From Enoplosus armatus (Eukaryota > Chordata > Actinopteri > Centrarchiformes > Enoplosidae), in the NCBI RefSeq assembly GCF_043641665.1, contig NC_092184.1, forward strand, positions 67,001-131,000: a DNA stretch of 64,000 bases, in the 5' to 3' direction. The notes under the pieces are model-generated. The model worked only from the letters and a program-made list of their open reading frames with translations, was not told the DNA's origin and ran no database searches. A program made the position numbers and the translations under genes. Positions 44,047-56,531 of this stretch are shown piece by piece. Every line of letters begins with the position of its first letter. Position 1 is the first letter of the stretch.

Positions 44047-47000
44047 ATCCTCCCGTGGTGCACCATATCAGGGTTACCATGGTGACGACAGCATGACCCA
44101 TGGGTGGTGGCCTTGCAGCTCCTCCTGTCCCCACCTGCTCACCCCACCCTAATCCAAACCAGCCAATGTAAGGCTCAGCAATGCGTTGAGACCCCCCATC
44201 CTGGGGGGAACTGGACTGTTCCCAGTACTGGGCTAACTGTTTATAAATGTATTGTCTCTGTATTACAACACTTTGTTTTTGATTTTAAAAGTAAAATGCA
44301 TTCGTACTTACCAGTATTTGTTAAAAGCATCCTTTAATCCACTGAGAGGAATACTAGATTAATAATGATCTTGCCATATGAACCTTTGTTACTTTTCCAG
44401 TCTTGTACAGTAACAGACTGTATGTTTCTGATTGGGGTCCCTCAGGCTGGGAATTTCAAATCCAAAGTATGCACATACCCCTTTATATACACTAAACCAT
44501 GTAGAGCTTTTTTTACCATGTTTTGTTAATCAGATTGTAATATTTAGCTTTTTTTAAACATCAGGGGTTATGTAACTGAAATTCTTACATGTCAGAATAA
44601 TGTGGTCATTAAAGTTATGGCTGCCCAAATGTCAACACTTCTCCGTGTTACCAGTTAATCACATTTAAAGGACTGTTTTCTTAGAAAGCATGTTAGGATC
44701 AGTTGACTTGAATGCTGCAGTGTTTGGAGCAGTTTGTTTGATTGACAAGATGAAAGCAGTGGTGCTACATAGATTGGAAGACACTAACAGCACTGTTGGC
44801 ACAGGTAACAGTTGTGATGAGCTATGTTGTCAGAACATTAAACCAGGTTGACAGATCATAAGCAAACACGGGTATCGCGCAAAGGATAATTTACGAAGTT
44901 TCGAAAGGTTAACAGAATGAGTCTGGATTCTCTTGAAACAATGCAAGGTGATAAGGCTGCCGTTCTAGAGAGGGGCATGATTCGATAATGGTTCAAATAT
45001 AGCATAACTGCACATTGTCAATAGCATTTTGGAAAATAATGTAGTATGCTGGAGAAACTTTGCTAATATTCTGCCAGGTTTCCAAAATTCGTGCATTAAA
45101 CTAAATTAAAATTTTGCAAGATGTTATGGAAATGAGAAATATCACTCAGACTACATTGCCATATCTCAGATTGTCCCTGTGGTCTTTGAGCAAATCATAT
45201 CTTTGTTGATCTTATCTCCTTGAGTGAAGGGGAACACATTTCTAAATGTCAGTGTTAATACTGTAAACAATAGCATCATGTCTGGAGGTGAAAGAATTCA
45301 TTGTTGTGATTTCCACATGAATATGTCTGTCTATGTCTGTTTGGGAGGATGAAGCACCTGAAACATGATTGGATTATCACCTGTCAAGACTCATTCTGAT
45401 AGGATGCCTGAAGATTGAAGTTGGAGAAAATGAAAACAAACAAAAAAAGGTTTTCAGTTATTCGTTTCTACTGCTCTTTTAATTTGTATATGTAGATGTG
45501 AAACTAGCATGGAGTAAAGACGTAGTAAAATCTGATGTAGCCTGTGTGAACAGAATGTGTTAGGAGAGGAACACAAAGAAAATGTGTTATAAGTTTACAA
45601 TGCAAGGGTTTAAAGAAAACTGAATGATTTTAAACTCTAGACAAATTAGATAAAGTAACTTTTTTTCTCCCTTTGTGAATAAAGTGGGTTTGTTTTATCA
45701 CTTTAGAAAATCTCCTCAAATTAACCCCTTCTGGATTTTGTCTCAGTTTTGTGAGTGCTCTCTGTCCCCACTGATAAAAATACTTAAATGTGCTATTTGC
45801 TATTGTAGTGATGAGCAAAGTTTGGATGCAGACACTGCACTAGTGTATGTACTCTAAATTGATTTAATTATCTTAAATGGAAGGAAAATGTAAAATGTTC
45901 AAAAGAAACAATTGCAGACTCGGACAACAGCCAGTAAACGTGGCTGGCTTTTGTTTTTGGTCCATGGCCTTTCACCCACTCACCTAATCACTTTTGATTC
46001 CAAATCCACAATATCACCACATACCCGCTCCTCCGTTTAGATTTCATGACACACCATACAAGCACAGATCTTTCATACAGGACACAGTACAAGCTTCTTC
46101 CTTAAGGTTAAAGCAACATTAGGACTACGTAGAAGTAAATAAGATAAAATTGCTCTTCTCGTCTCTCTCTGGTGAACAATGGGTGATGTGATGAATAGTC
46201 CAACATTATAAATGTACTACCTATTCATCACATCACTCCACATTTTGATTTACTCTTTGATCTTTGCACTTCCATGCTCACTAAACGTCTTCCAAAACAC
46301 AGAGCAGTGTAGTCAGAAATATAGATGCTTTGTACTTCTGTACTTCATATGAAATGAGATCTCCACATTTGATGCAGCACACATCTGACACAGGGAATAT
46401 CGACTTAAAACTGTAAACAATGTAGTAACTCATACACAAACAGATATTGGCAATGTACTTAACTTTCCAGGTTTTATTTTATTTGGACATGAAGTTATTA
46501 TTCTGTAGAACTGATCAAATGTACTGTACATCACATGATGTCACGTACATAACAGTCATACAATATGTCTTTGTCAATATGTCTAAAGAGCATGTACCAC
46601 CAGTATAATGACACTTTCTAGTTTTTAACTAGAATGTGAAGACATGTAAGAAGTGTGCCGCCACAATGATGAGGCCCAAGTCACACAGTTATATGTCGCA
46701 GGATCAGAGCCTGTACAGTGGCTCTGTGGATTGGATTTACATTGGAATTACATTGGCACACTGCTTACACATCTTTAAATGAAAGACAGCTATCATAAAT
46801 TGAAGCAATGCAAAAACATTAAATGCTTCCTAAAATGTCGTTTTCAATTCATATCAGTGTTCAGTGTCAATTTTGAATTCATGATTTTTTATTTGTCTTT
46901 TTACTTCAAGTTTTATAATGTGCAGTTCAATGCAAATTCAATTCATTAATTCAAAATGAATTTATTAATTGATTGTAATTAAACACTGTAAAAGTGTATA

Positions 47001-47700
47001 ATTCTTCCATTGATATACTCCAGACTCATTTTGAGGAAAAATGCTGGAATGTACCCAATAGTGTAAAATTATTTGAATTATTGAATTATTTTCTCTTTAC
47101 AGTATGCATATCACATTTGCTCAAGCGAATAATTTAGGCTTGTCAACAAATGACAACATTTCTGTTGAGTACTGAGGAACTGAATCATGTGAACGACTCC
47201 TGAGAGAAACACTAAGGCCATGAATGTACATCAACTCAGGTCAAGCCATTTAGCAGCACTGAATTGTTGGCAGTTCATGAGCTTTGAGCTCTGCTAATGA
47301 TCTTGTAACAATGGACGGTATGTCCTATCCACAGAGCAGAAACAGCATTGTGGGCTAGACGCCTTCCAGCCCTTTTATATGGAGTTCATTTTTATGAATT
47401 GCCATTAGTCATTTAAATGCCAAACAGGAAGAAAACAATGACCATTGTTAGACTTGAAATTCTTTTTAAGGAACTCTACACTTTTCAACTTTTTTCAGCA
47501 AGAAGGTGAAGATTAGACATGTTTGTTGCTCCCCACAGTTGTGTAATGGTTGTTGGTGATTGTTGTGTTTTAGGTTTTCTAGTACACAAGGAAATTTTCA
47601 TAGTCACTTAAATAATTATGACGTACCTTTTCTGATTTGTTTGTGAATTATATTTGTAAATATATTAACATGATCATTAAAGTTTTTTCTATTAAGTTAA
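44047..47700 (+). other. cuedc1: Probable cuedc1 last exon and 3' UTR region
   Basis: A good acceptor (TTCTGATTTCAG) ends at 44046. In the phase following the TG of 41294 the first base again gives TGA. If entered in a different phase, a frame SSRGAPYQGYHGDDSMTHGW... stays open to TAA at 44158. Poly(A) signals AATAAA at 45678 and ATTAAA at 47676 are candidates; which is used is unknown. The stretch is AT-rich and has no other gene. Confidence 0.45.
44230..44596 (+). repeat. Local duplication, copy 2 (with insertion)
   Basis: Same text as copy 1 with scattered substitutions and an extra stretch of about 120 bases (roughly 44397-44515) that copy 1 lacks or has lost. It lies in the presumed cuedc1 3' UTR, while copy 1 is in the intron before that exon. 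Confidence 0.92.
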
Positions 47701-48297
47701 AGTTTTTGGACTTTTTGGCCACCTCTGAGAAGTCATAAATGCCCCAAAGTTTGGTTCAAATACCATAAATGAATAACATTTGAGTCAATCATCAGGCTCT
47801 AGCCCTGTTATTTTCCATCTCTTTAAGGTTTCCTTTTCTTTTTTTTTTACATTTTACACTTTGTATCTCCCGGCATAAGTTGCCCATTAAGGATGTAGAC
47901 ATCAAAAAGTAAGTGTGGTGTTGTTGTTTGCAAACTGACAGGCAGCCAGACATGCCAAAACAAAAAAAGACTATATACACAGTTGATCCCAACAGTTCAC
48001 ATGACATGACTTCAATCCCCCAGTCATTCTTGTAATTTTACAAACTGAATTTGTGCCAAATTTAAGCCTCACTAGAATATTAATTTAATTCTGGAGATGT
48101 ATGTGTAAAATTAAAGGCTGCTATTTGAAGTTAAGTACACTGTTTAAAACAATGTTTTTTAACATGGTTTTCTGTCATTTGTTTTGACAGTTAATATTGT
48201 TTTACATTTGTTTCTGTTAAATAACTTTCAGGTAAAAATACGTCAATCTTGGAAAAGTGTATAATTACTTAAGTACAGACTTTGTGTATTAAAAGCA
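47700..48297. other. Intergenic, nothing recognised
   Basis: AT-rich non-coding sequence between the presumed end of cuedc1 and the tandem repeat that flanks the L2 LINE. Confidence 0.5.
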
Positions 48298-48452
48298 GCT
48301 ACATATACATTTGTTCAACAGACATTTACTATAATTTCAAAGAAAACTCTTGCCATCCTAATTTACTTTCACTGTAAAGTGAATTTTACATTAGTTAGAC
48401 CAGCTACATATACTTTTATTCAACAGATATTCACAATAATTTAAAGCAAACT
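48298..48452. repeat. Approximately 103-bp tandem repeat flanking the L2
   Basis: CAGCTACATATAC..TTCAACAGA begins at 48298 and again at 48401. A third related piece, TACATACACTTTTATTTAAC through AATTTAAAGCAAACT, lies at 52285-52325 on the other side of the L2. The L2 therefore inserted into, or between, members of a small tandem array. Confidence 0.75.
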
Positions 48453-48690
48453 TTTCACTGTAAAGGTATTTATATAGCGCCAAATCACATCAAAAGTCAT
48501 CTCATGACACTTTACAAAATAGAGCAGGTCTAGACCGACTCTTTATAATGTTATTACAGAGACCCAACAGTTCCCACCATGAGCAAGCACTTTGGCGACA
48601 GTGGCAAGGAAAAACTTCCTTTTAAGAGGCAGAAACCTCGAGCAGAACCAGACTCTAGGTGGGCGGTCATCTGCTTTGACCGGTTGGGTT

Positions 48691-48691
48691 T

Positions 48692-48722
<31 letters not shown>

Positions 48723-48760
48723 GGGGAGAGACAGACAGACAGAAAGAGAGAGAGAGATAG
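48691..48760. repeat. GA-rich microsatellite in the L2 3' region
   Basis: AGAGAG repeats with interspersed GACAGACAGA. The same block appears in the copies at 12633 and 52754. Confidence 0.9.
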
Positions 48761-49244
48761 ACGTAGAGACACAGATAGACAGACAGGCAGAGATGTATGG
48801 CAGCACTAGCAGTAGAAATAGCAGCTATAATTATAATAATACTGGAAATATGACTGATAATAGTAGTTACAGCTGTAATACTAGCTGAGATTAATAATAG
48901 CAGCTTTAATAGTAACAGAACTACGACTAAACATAATAACTGTAGTGATGAGAGTCAGGCAGGCCCATGGCAGCAGCACCCAGGCGTACCAGGACCACGA
49001 TCCACAGCAACCTGCGAGACGAGGAAGCACAAAGAAACTCCGGGGAAGAAATAAAGTTAGTAACATGCATTGGACTGTGATGAATGTGCAAACATGAAGA
49101 GGGAGAGGAGGAAAGCTCAGTGCATCATGGGAAGTCCCGCAGCAGTCTAGGCCTATAGCAGCATAACTAGGGGGCTGGTCCAGGCAGGCCTGAGCCAGCC
49201 CTTACCTATAAGCGTTATCAAAAAGCAAAGTTTTAAGCCTACTC

Positions 49245-50609
49245 TTAAAAGTAGAGAGTGTGTCTGCCTCCCTGACCCAAACTGGGAGCCGATTCCACAG
49301 GAGAGGAGCTTGATAGCTGAAGGCTCTGGCTCCTGTTCTGCTTTTGGAGACTCCAAGCAACCCTGCATTCTGGGAGCGCAGTGCTCTGGTGGGGTACTAT
49401 GAGCTCTTTAAGATATGATGGTGCCTGACCAGTAAGAGCTTTGTAAGTCAGGAGAAGGATTTTAAACTCTATTCTAGATTTTACAGGGAGCCAGTGCAGC
49501 AAAGCTAACACAGGAGAAATATGATCTCTTTTCCTGGTTCCTGTCAGTACACGTGCCGCAGCATTCTGGATCAGCTGGAGAGTTCTCAGGGACTTATTGG
49601 GACAGCCTGAAAATAAGGAATTGCAATAATCCAGCCTAGACGTGACAAATGCATGGACTAATTTTTCTGCATCTGTTTGAGACAGGACCTTCCTGATTTT
49701 TGCAATGTTACGGAGGTGAAAGAAGGCAGTTCTTGAAGTTTGTTTTACGTGGGAGTTAAAGGACATGTCCTTATCAAAGACAACTCCGAGATTCCTCACG
49801 GTGGCGCTGGAGGCCAGGGCAATGCCATCTAGGGTAACAATATCCTTAGATACTGTGTTTCTGAGGTGTTCAGGGCCAAGAACAATAACTTCTGTCTTGT
49901 CTGAGTTCAACATCAGATAATTACAGGTCATCCAGGTCTTTATGTCCTTAAGGCATGCTTGGAGCTTGGCTAACTGATGAGGTTCTTCTGACTTGATCGA
50001 TAAATATAGCTGGGTATCATCTGCATAGCAATGAAAATGTATGGAGTGTTTTCTAATAATATCCCCTAAAGGAAGCATATATAAGGTGAATAGTATTGGT
50101 ACAAGCACAGAACCTTGTGGTCCATGACTGACTTTGGCGTACATGGAGGATTCATCGTTAACATGTACAAACTGAGATCGATCTGATAAATACGACTTAA
50201 ACCAGCTTAGTGCGGTTCCTTTGATGCCAATTAAATGTTCCAGTCTCTGTAATATGATATGATGGTCAGTGGTGTTGAATGCAGCACTAAGATCTAACAA
50301 AACAAGTAAAGAGACAAGTCCCTTGTCTGATGCAGTTAGAAGGTCATTTGTAACTTTCACCAGTGCCGTCTCTGTGCAATGATGAGCTCTGAAACCTGAC
50401 TGAAAGTCCTCAAGCAACTTATTGTCATGTAGAAAATCACACAGCTGGTTGGCGACTGCTTTCTCAAGAATCTTGGAGAGAAAGGGAAGGTTAGATATAG
50501 GTCTATAGTTGGCTAAAATCTCTGGATCAGGAGTGGGCTTTTTAAGAAGAGGTTTAATTGCAGCTACTTTAAATGGTACGTAGCCTGTTAATAAAGACAG
50601 ATTGATCAT
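49245..50609 (-). pseudogene. L2 LINE ORF: reverse transcriptase
   Basis: A 454-codon frame with RT blocks NYRPISNLPFLSKILEK (residues 34-50), FQSGFRAHHCTETALVKV, LLDLSAAFNTTDH (motif A, about 105), SHGPQGSVLVPILFTLYM (motif B, about 161-178) and HCYADDTQLYL (motif C, YADD at 195-198), then NSDKTEVIVLGP and LDYCNSLFSGCPNKSL. The catalytic aspartates are intact. The C-terminus from about residue 415 is out of frame because of an indel near 49375; the correct text continues on the neighbouring frame. Confidence 0.92.
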
Positions 50610-50684
50610 GTCTAGTAAAGAAGTGCTGACGAAAGGTAAAACCTCTTTGAGCAGCCAGGTTGGGATGGGGTCTAAGAGACAAGT

Positions 50685-50873
50685 TCATGGCTTAGATGAA
50701 GAGATGGTTTTAGTAATTTGGTGAAGGTCAATGGGAGAAAAGCAATCTAAATATACATCAGGTTTTACAGCTATTTCTGAGATTCCTGTGTTTGAAGGTA
50801 AGGTACTACCTGAAGACAGGAGGTGATCAATTCTGTCTCTAATAGTTAGAATTTTATCATTAAAGAAGCTCAT
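50685..50873 (-). pseudogene. L2 LINE ORF: linker between endonuclease and RT
   Basis: Continues the protein in the shifted frame (MSFFNDKILTIRDRIDHLLS...CFSPIDLHQITKTISSSKP) and ends at an in-frame TGA. The same frame goes on beyond the stop into the RT, so this is a nonsense mutation rather than a boundary. Confidence 0.9.
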
Positions 50874-50880
50874 GAAATCA

Positions 50881-52182
50881 TTACTGCTGAGGGTTATAGG
50901 AATACATAGAGCTGTGACTCTCTGTCAGCCTGGCTACAGTGCTGAAGAGAAACCTGGGGTTGTTCTTGTTCTCTTCTATTAATGTTGAGTAATAGGCTGC
51001 TCTGGCTTTACAGAGGGCCTTCCTATAAGTTCTAAGACTATCTTGCCAAATTAAACGTGATTCCTCCAGTTTGGTGGAGCGCCATTTCCTTTCAAGTTTC
51101 TGCACTGTTTGCTTTAATTTGCAGGTTTGGGTGTTATACCATGGAGCCGACTTTCTTTGTTTTATTATCTTCTTTTTAAGAGGGGCTGTTGAGTCAAGTG
51201 TCAATCGCATTGAGCCTGCAGCACTGTCAACAAGATTGTCCATTTGAGAGGGACGAAGGTTAGCATAGGAGTCCTCAGTTGTATTGAGACATGGCATTGA
51301 ATTTAATGCAGATGGAATCACTTCCTTAAATTTAGCTACAGCACTATCAGATAGATATCTGGTGTAAGCTTTTTTGCCTAATGGCGTGTAGTCCAGTAAT
51401 AGGAATTCAAAAGTTATTAAATAATGGTCCGATAACAAAGGATTCTGTGGAAAGACAATTAGATGTTCAATTTCAAGTCCATATGTCAGAACCAGGTCGA
51501 GGGTGTGATTAAAACAGTGAGTGGGTTTCTGTACCCTCTGACAGAAGCCGATCGAATCCAATAAAGAGATAAATGCAGTACCAAGGCTATCCTTATCAAC
51601 GTCCACATGAATATTAAAATCCCCTACGATAATGACTTTGTCTGTTTTAAGGACTAAACCTGATAAAAACTCTGAGAATTCAGATAAGAATTCAGAGTAT
51701 GGACCTGGAGCGCGATAGACTATAACGAATAAGACTGGCTTCAGTGTTTTCCAGGTTGGGAGTGAGAGACTCAGAACAAGGCTTTCAAATGAGTTATAAT
51801 CCAGTTTAGGTCTAGAGTTCATCAACAGGCTTGAGTCAAAAATGGCTGCAACTCCACCTCCTCGGCCGGTGCCTTGAGGGATGTGAGTATTAGTATGACT
51901 GGGTGGAGTGGATTCATTCAGGCTGACATACTCTTCATGACACAGCCAGGTTTCTGTCAGACACAGTAGATCAATATGATTATCTGATATTAACTCGTTT
52001 ACTAATACAGCTTTAGACGACAGAGATCTGATATTTAACAGTCCACACTTAATTTTCCTATTGTTTTGGCCTATAGCAGTAGTGGTCTTTTTATTAAGTT
52101 TTATTAAGTTTTTATTAATGACTCCTCTCCTGTTTAACTTTGATTGAATTAATTTAAGTGGTCGGGGGGCAGACACAGTCAT
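50881..52182 (-). pseudogene. L2 LINE ORF: apurinic-type endonuclease half
   Basis: A 433-codon open frame beginning [20 protein letters not shown]. The endonuclease motifs appear in order: [20 protein letters not shown] (catalytic E), [25 protein letters not shown] (D and N), [15 protein letters not shown] and [10 protein letters not shown] (SDH). This nicks target DNA to prime reverse transcription. A conserved [15 protein letters not shown] linker follows. The frame is lost by an indel just before the stop at 50881. Confidence 0.92.
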
Positions 52183-52325
52183 TATGGAGTTTTGGGTGGG
52201 TAACTGCTCTAATGGAAGCGCAGAGAAGCGTGTAGGACTGCGACTCTGCCTCCTGGTCTGGACTCTGGGTTGTCACGGGTTTGGTACATACACTTTTATT
52301 TAACAAATATAATTTAAAGCAAACT

Positions 52326-52584
52326 GCCTGCTGTATTAATATGAAACTTTTGAAAATGTTACAAAATACATTTAAAAAATGTAAAACATCACAGCACCAA
52401 TTTGTAAGATTTGTAGGAATTTGCAGAAACGATACAACATTTTTAACTGTAGCACAAACCAACTGACCGCTGGTGTCCGAAAGTAGAATGCTGAAAACTG
52501 CTTTTGATATTTAGTCCATTTAGTTGTTTCATCAAACCAGATGCAAGTGATCGGATCATGTTTGCACCACATAATTATTCCATT
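52326..52584. other. Spacer between two L2 copies
   Basis: AT-rich sequence without recognised features. Confidence 0.5.
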
Positions 52585-54515
52585 TTTCAATTCAGTTTTA
52601 TTTATATAGTGCCAAATCACAACAAAAGTTATCTTATGGCACTTTACAAATAGAGCAGGTCTAGACTGACTCTTTATAATATTATTACAGAGACCCAACA
52701 GTTCCAGAACCAGACTCTAGGTGGGCGGTCATCTGCCTTGACCTGTTGGGTTGAGAGAGAAAGAGAAAGGGGGAGGGAGAGAGAGAGAGACAGAGATGCA
52801 CAGCAACAACAGTAATAACAATAACAACTATAATAATCATAGAAATGTGATAATATTAGTGATAACAGCTTTAATAATAACAGAAATATGGCTAAAAATA
52901 ATAATTGTAGCAGTGGGAGTTAAGCAGGCCGGCAGTCCGCAACAATGATCCATGATCCACAGGAAAGACGGAGAAAGCACAAAGAAACTCTGGGGAAGAT
53001 ACAGAGTTAGTACATGCATTAATGGAACATGAATGTGTACAGATGGAGAGGGAGAGGAGGAAAGAGGAGCTCAGTGCATCATGGGAAGTCCCCCGGCAGT
53101 CTAGGCCTATAGCAGCATAACTAGGGGCTGGTCCAAGGCACGCCTGAGCCAGCCCTAACTATAAGGACTTAAGCTTACTCTTAAAAGCAGAGTGTGTGTC
53201 TGCCTCCCGCACCAAAACTGGGAGCTGGTTGCACAGGATAGGAGCTTATTAGGGCAGCCTGATAATAAGGAATTGCAATAATCCAGCCTAGAAGTAACAA
53301 ATGCATGGACTAGTTTTTCTGCATCTGTTTGAGACAGAATATGCCGTTTTTTTGCAATGTTACATGGGTGAAAAAAGGCAGTCCTTGAAGTTTGTTTTAT
53401 GTGGGAGTTAAAGGACATGTCCTTATCAAAGATAACTTCATGATTCCTACAGTAGCGCTGGAGACCAGGGCGATGCCATCTAGAGTAACTATATCTTTAG
53501 ATAATATGTGTCAGAGGTGTTCAGGGCCAAGCTTTCAACATATTGTAATTCAAGTGGTTTGAGAGGAAACTCGACTTCTGCACCTCCTCATGGCTTTGTT
53601 TTCAGGCTTCAGAAAATCTAGCCCGTGACGGGAGATTTTGGTTAATCACAAATCGTTTCAGAGAGAGGGCATTCCTATTGGCTGTTAACCCTACCTCTAT
53701 GAATGCAGATGCGCGTGCGGTCTTTTTGCCATTTCCAGAAAACTGCCTACCCCAGCTTTAAGACATACCTGAAGTTTAGCTGAGTGCTTTCATTTGGCTT
53801 GATCAATAGATATAATTGGATATATCAGAACCTTGTGGAACTCTGTAACCAACTTTAGCGTGCATGGAGGATTCATCGTTAAAATGTACAAACTGAGATT
53901 GATCTGATAAATAGGACTTGAACCAAGAGACAGGAATGGCTTAGATGAAGAAATAGTTGAAGTTAGTTGGTTGAAGATTAATGGGAGAACATCAATCTCA
54001 ATATATATCAGGTTTTACAGCTGTTTCTAAGGTGTTTCCTGTGTTGTGAAGGTAAGTTGGTATCGCCTGTGGTCAGGAGGGGATTAATTGGTCTCTAATA
54101 GTTAGAATTGTATCGTTAAAGGAGCTCATGATGGAGGGCTATAGGAATGCATGGCTCAATAGGGCTGTGACTCTCTACGTGGCTACAGTGCTGAAAAGAA
54201 AGCTGGGGTTGTTCTTGTTTTCCTCTATTAATGATGAGTAATAGGCTTCTCTGCCATTACGGAGGACCTTCCTAAATGTTTTAAGACTATTTTGCCAGAC
54301 TAAATGTGATTCTTCCAGATTGGTGGAGTGTCATTTCCTTTAAAGTTTTTGCGATGTTAATTTGCGGGTTTGGGGGGTTATACAATGGAGCTAACTTTCT
54401 TTGTTTTAATATTTTCTTTTTTAGAGAGCAATTCGTAGTGAGCACTATCAAAAAGATGATCAATTTGGGAGGGACTAAGTCAGCATCATTCTGTTATATT
54501 GAGACATGGCCCAGG
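52585..54515 (-). mobile_element. Second, degenerate L2 LINE copy
   Basis: Its 3' terminus (TTCAATTCAGTTTTATTTAT) starts at 52585 and the GA repeat follows at 52754. The minus strand shows NSHIKQTSRTAFFHPCNIAK and LVHAFVTSRLDYCNSLLSGC (53155-53418), then YADD-region and linker remains up to about 54300. The text near 54420-54515 matches 51178-51295 of the first copy. Large internal deletions remove most of the RT. It is much older than the copy to its left. Confidence 0.85.
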
Positions 54516-54779
54516 GGCCCTGAGAAAACTATAGAGTCCAACATTGTTTGTGCACATGTACACACCGACTCAACATTCATTTTCGGGATCTCCCATGCTG
54601 TCTGGACCGCTGACGTGAATAACTTATTATTATATTATAATATTTACTATATTTTACATTTATCCTTTGCCAGCAGTTTTAAATAGGAACGTCGCCTGCT
54701 CTTGCCCCAAGAATTAATTTGACTATGGTTGCTGATGTCGCTAATGTCATGTTTCTCAAAATAGAGCTGCAATTGTGAG

Positions 54780-55250
54780 AGTTGGTTTCTCAGCGGGTGT
54801 GTCCCTGAGTGTGGAGAACCTGTTTGAAATGTGAACTGGTTGGTGGTGAACTGTGGGCTATGCTTGTTTCGGACAGTCACCCAGCCTCCCTGGCTGGGGG
54901 GCTGGCTAGCAGGAGCTACATTCCGTCTGCACCAGCTAATGGGGACTGGCTAACTAGAGCAGTTCAAGATTGCGTCGCCATGGTGCGGAGCCACGCTTCC
55001 AATTCACTAAGCCTCGCCTCCAACACTCTCATAAGTTTATTTACATGTACCATTATCATTAAACGAGGCGGAGGAATAAATACACATTTGACGCACTGAG
55101 CAGGAGCATGAGAAGGAGAGAGAGAGAGGCCATTGCTTAGCTGCTAAGCTAATGAAACAAGCAGAATAGCGTGTAAACAACTCGCTAAAAGAAGGAGAGA
55201 GCTATGAGTGCTGAATAGTAATTGATTCCTGTACATACAATTAATATATT
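54780..55250. other. Probable dispersed repeat, unidentified
   Basis: CpG-containing text (CTACATTCCGTCTGCACCAG, CGTCGCCATGGTGCGGAGCC, CATTGCTTAGCTGCTAAGCT) looks like a common fish repeat but I cannot name it. The 96-codon + strand frame here has no domain. The stretch 55250-55770 shows nothing more. Confidence 0.3.
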
Positions 55251-55769
55251 ATTAACTGTTACAACAGTACCTTTGGTGTCCCCTTCAGGAATTGCTCCCC
55301 CCATCAGTGAAATTAAATATCCGCCCTTGCACATAATAAACTAGGCCTATGGTATGGTTACATTAAACCACTTGGTCAAGGATAGAGAAATTGATAAGTT
55401 ACAGACAAGATTAAAACCTTTCACAACTGGTTTGAGAAAATTGGTGATCATGATTAATATACATGTTAGTGCTGATTGCCTATATGAGATAGACATGACC
55501 AGGCCATTTGTTTCAAATCTTTTATCCCCTTACACCACCCCAGCCTCCACACCCATGCAGTATGAACCTCACGCTAAACTACATTGACACTGAAAACACT
55601 GAACATAGCCATAGAATGTAAACACAGAATAAATGCAATGCAGATTTGGTTGGGGTTCAACTTTTAAAATATTTTTACAGTAAAAAATATTACCAAATGG
55701 GTCAGACAATGAGATCAGACCATTATTCTTCTCACAGCAGCCCTGTTGTATGGGCCCAAGACCGTTCCT

Positions 55770-56531
55770 TCACTTTTTCTTTATATATGGCTCAAAATCC
55801 TCCAGAGTGTTGAATATAAAGTCCTTTACCTCGTATGACAACAAGAGTTGGGCAGGAAAGCGCAGCCCACACTTCACGCCGGGATAATTGCTTGGTCCGT
55901 TTAGCATCTCCAAATCGCGCTCGCTGCTTCGCCAACGTAGATGTATAGTTCTGGTAGATGTAAAAGCACTGCCCTGGCCTGCTGGAGGATCTCATTTGTC
56001 ACATGAAAAATTTTGCCCGCAGAATGATTTCATGAGGTCTGTCCCTTGCACCCGCTGTGCTGGGTGAATTGGCCTGCTAGATGGGGTGACAGCAGTCAAG
56101 AAGAGGATTACTATCCAGTGATACCATATCTTTCAGCAGCCCCGCTATGAAATCAGTGGGATGGGGGCCCTCCCCGTTCTCTTTGATTCTGGATATCCTG
56201 AGGTTATTTCTGCGGGAACGTCCCTCCAAATCTTCACATTTCTGTTGCACGCCTTTCAGTTCCTTCGAGTGGCAGGTTCAAGGTCCTGGGCTTTGGTGAC
56301 GCGTGACTCTGTTGTTTCCGCCAGTGAGAGGATTGTGGGGCAAATCTCTTCTCGAAAGCGAGTGATGTCCCCTCATAGCGGTTGCGTGACGGTCTCAATT
56401 TGTGCATCAATGTCAGCGCAAAGGTCCGCTTTGAAAGTGGAACTTTCTGACTTCAGTTCCAACCGCAGTTCAGCTATGGCCTTGAGCATATTGGATTCGG
56501 AGTCTGCCTTCTTACCTCGTTGACTCGCCAT
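55770..56531 (-). mobile_element. L1/Tx1-like LINE, ORF1 relic
   Basis: The minus strand starts at the ATG complementary to 56529-56531 (MASQRGKKADSESNMLKAIA), then coiled-coil-like text with a stop. GVQQKCEDLEGRSRRNNLRI follows near 56250 and is the ORF1 RNA-binding signature. The C-terminal part near 55990-55800 reads YIYQNYTSTLAKQRARFGDA. Stops and frameshifts are several. Confidence 0.7.

Larger units (their letters stand above)
48466..52280 (-). mobile_element. Nearly full-length L2-type LINE
   Basis: On the minus strand the order is a short leader (52280-52183), endonuclease frame (52182-50881), linker (50873-50685), reverse transcriptase (50609 to about 49370 and on in another frame to about 49200), then a long 3' region with AGAGAG repeats ending in the fish L2 terminus CTATATAAA at 48468. 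Three lesions break it: a frameshift near 50880, a TGA at 50685-50687, and a frameshift near 49375. The rest is well preserved, so it is a fairly young but dead copy. The clade is L2 or a close CR1-group relative. Confidence 0.9.

Noticed and set aside
56161..56523. 120-codon + strand frame
   Set aside because: Antisense shadow of the L1/Tx1 ORF1 relic on the minus strand.
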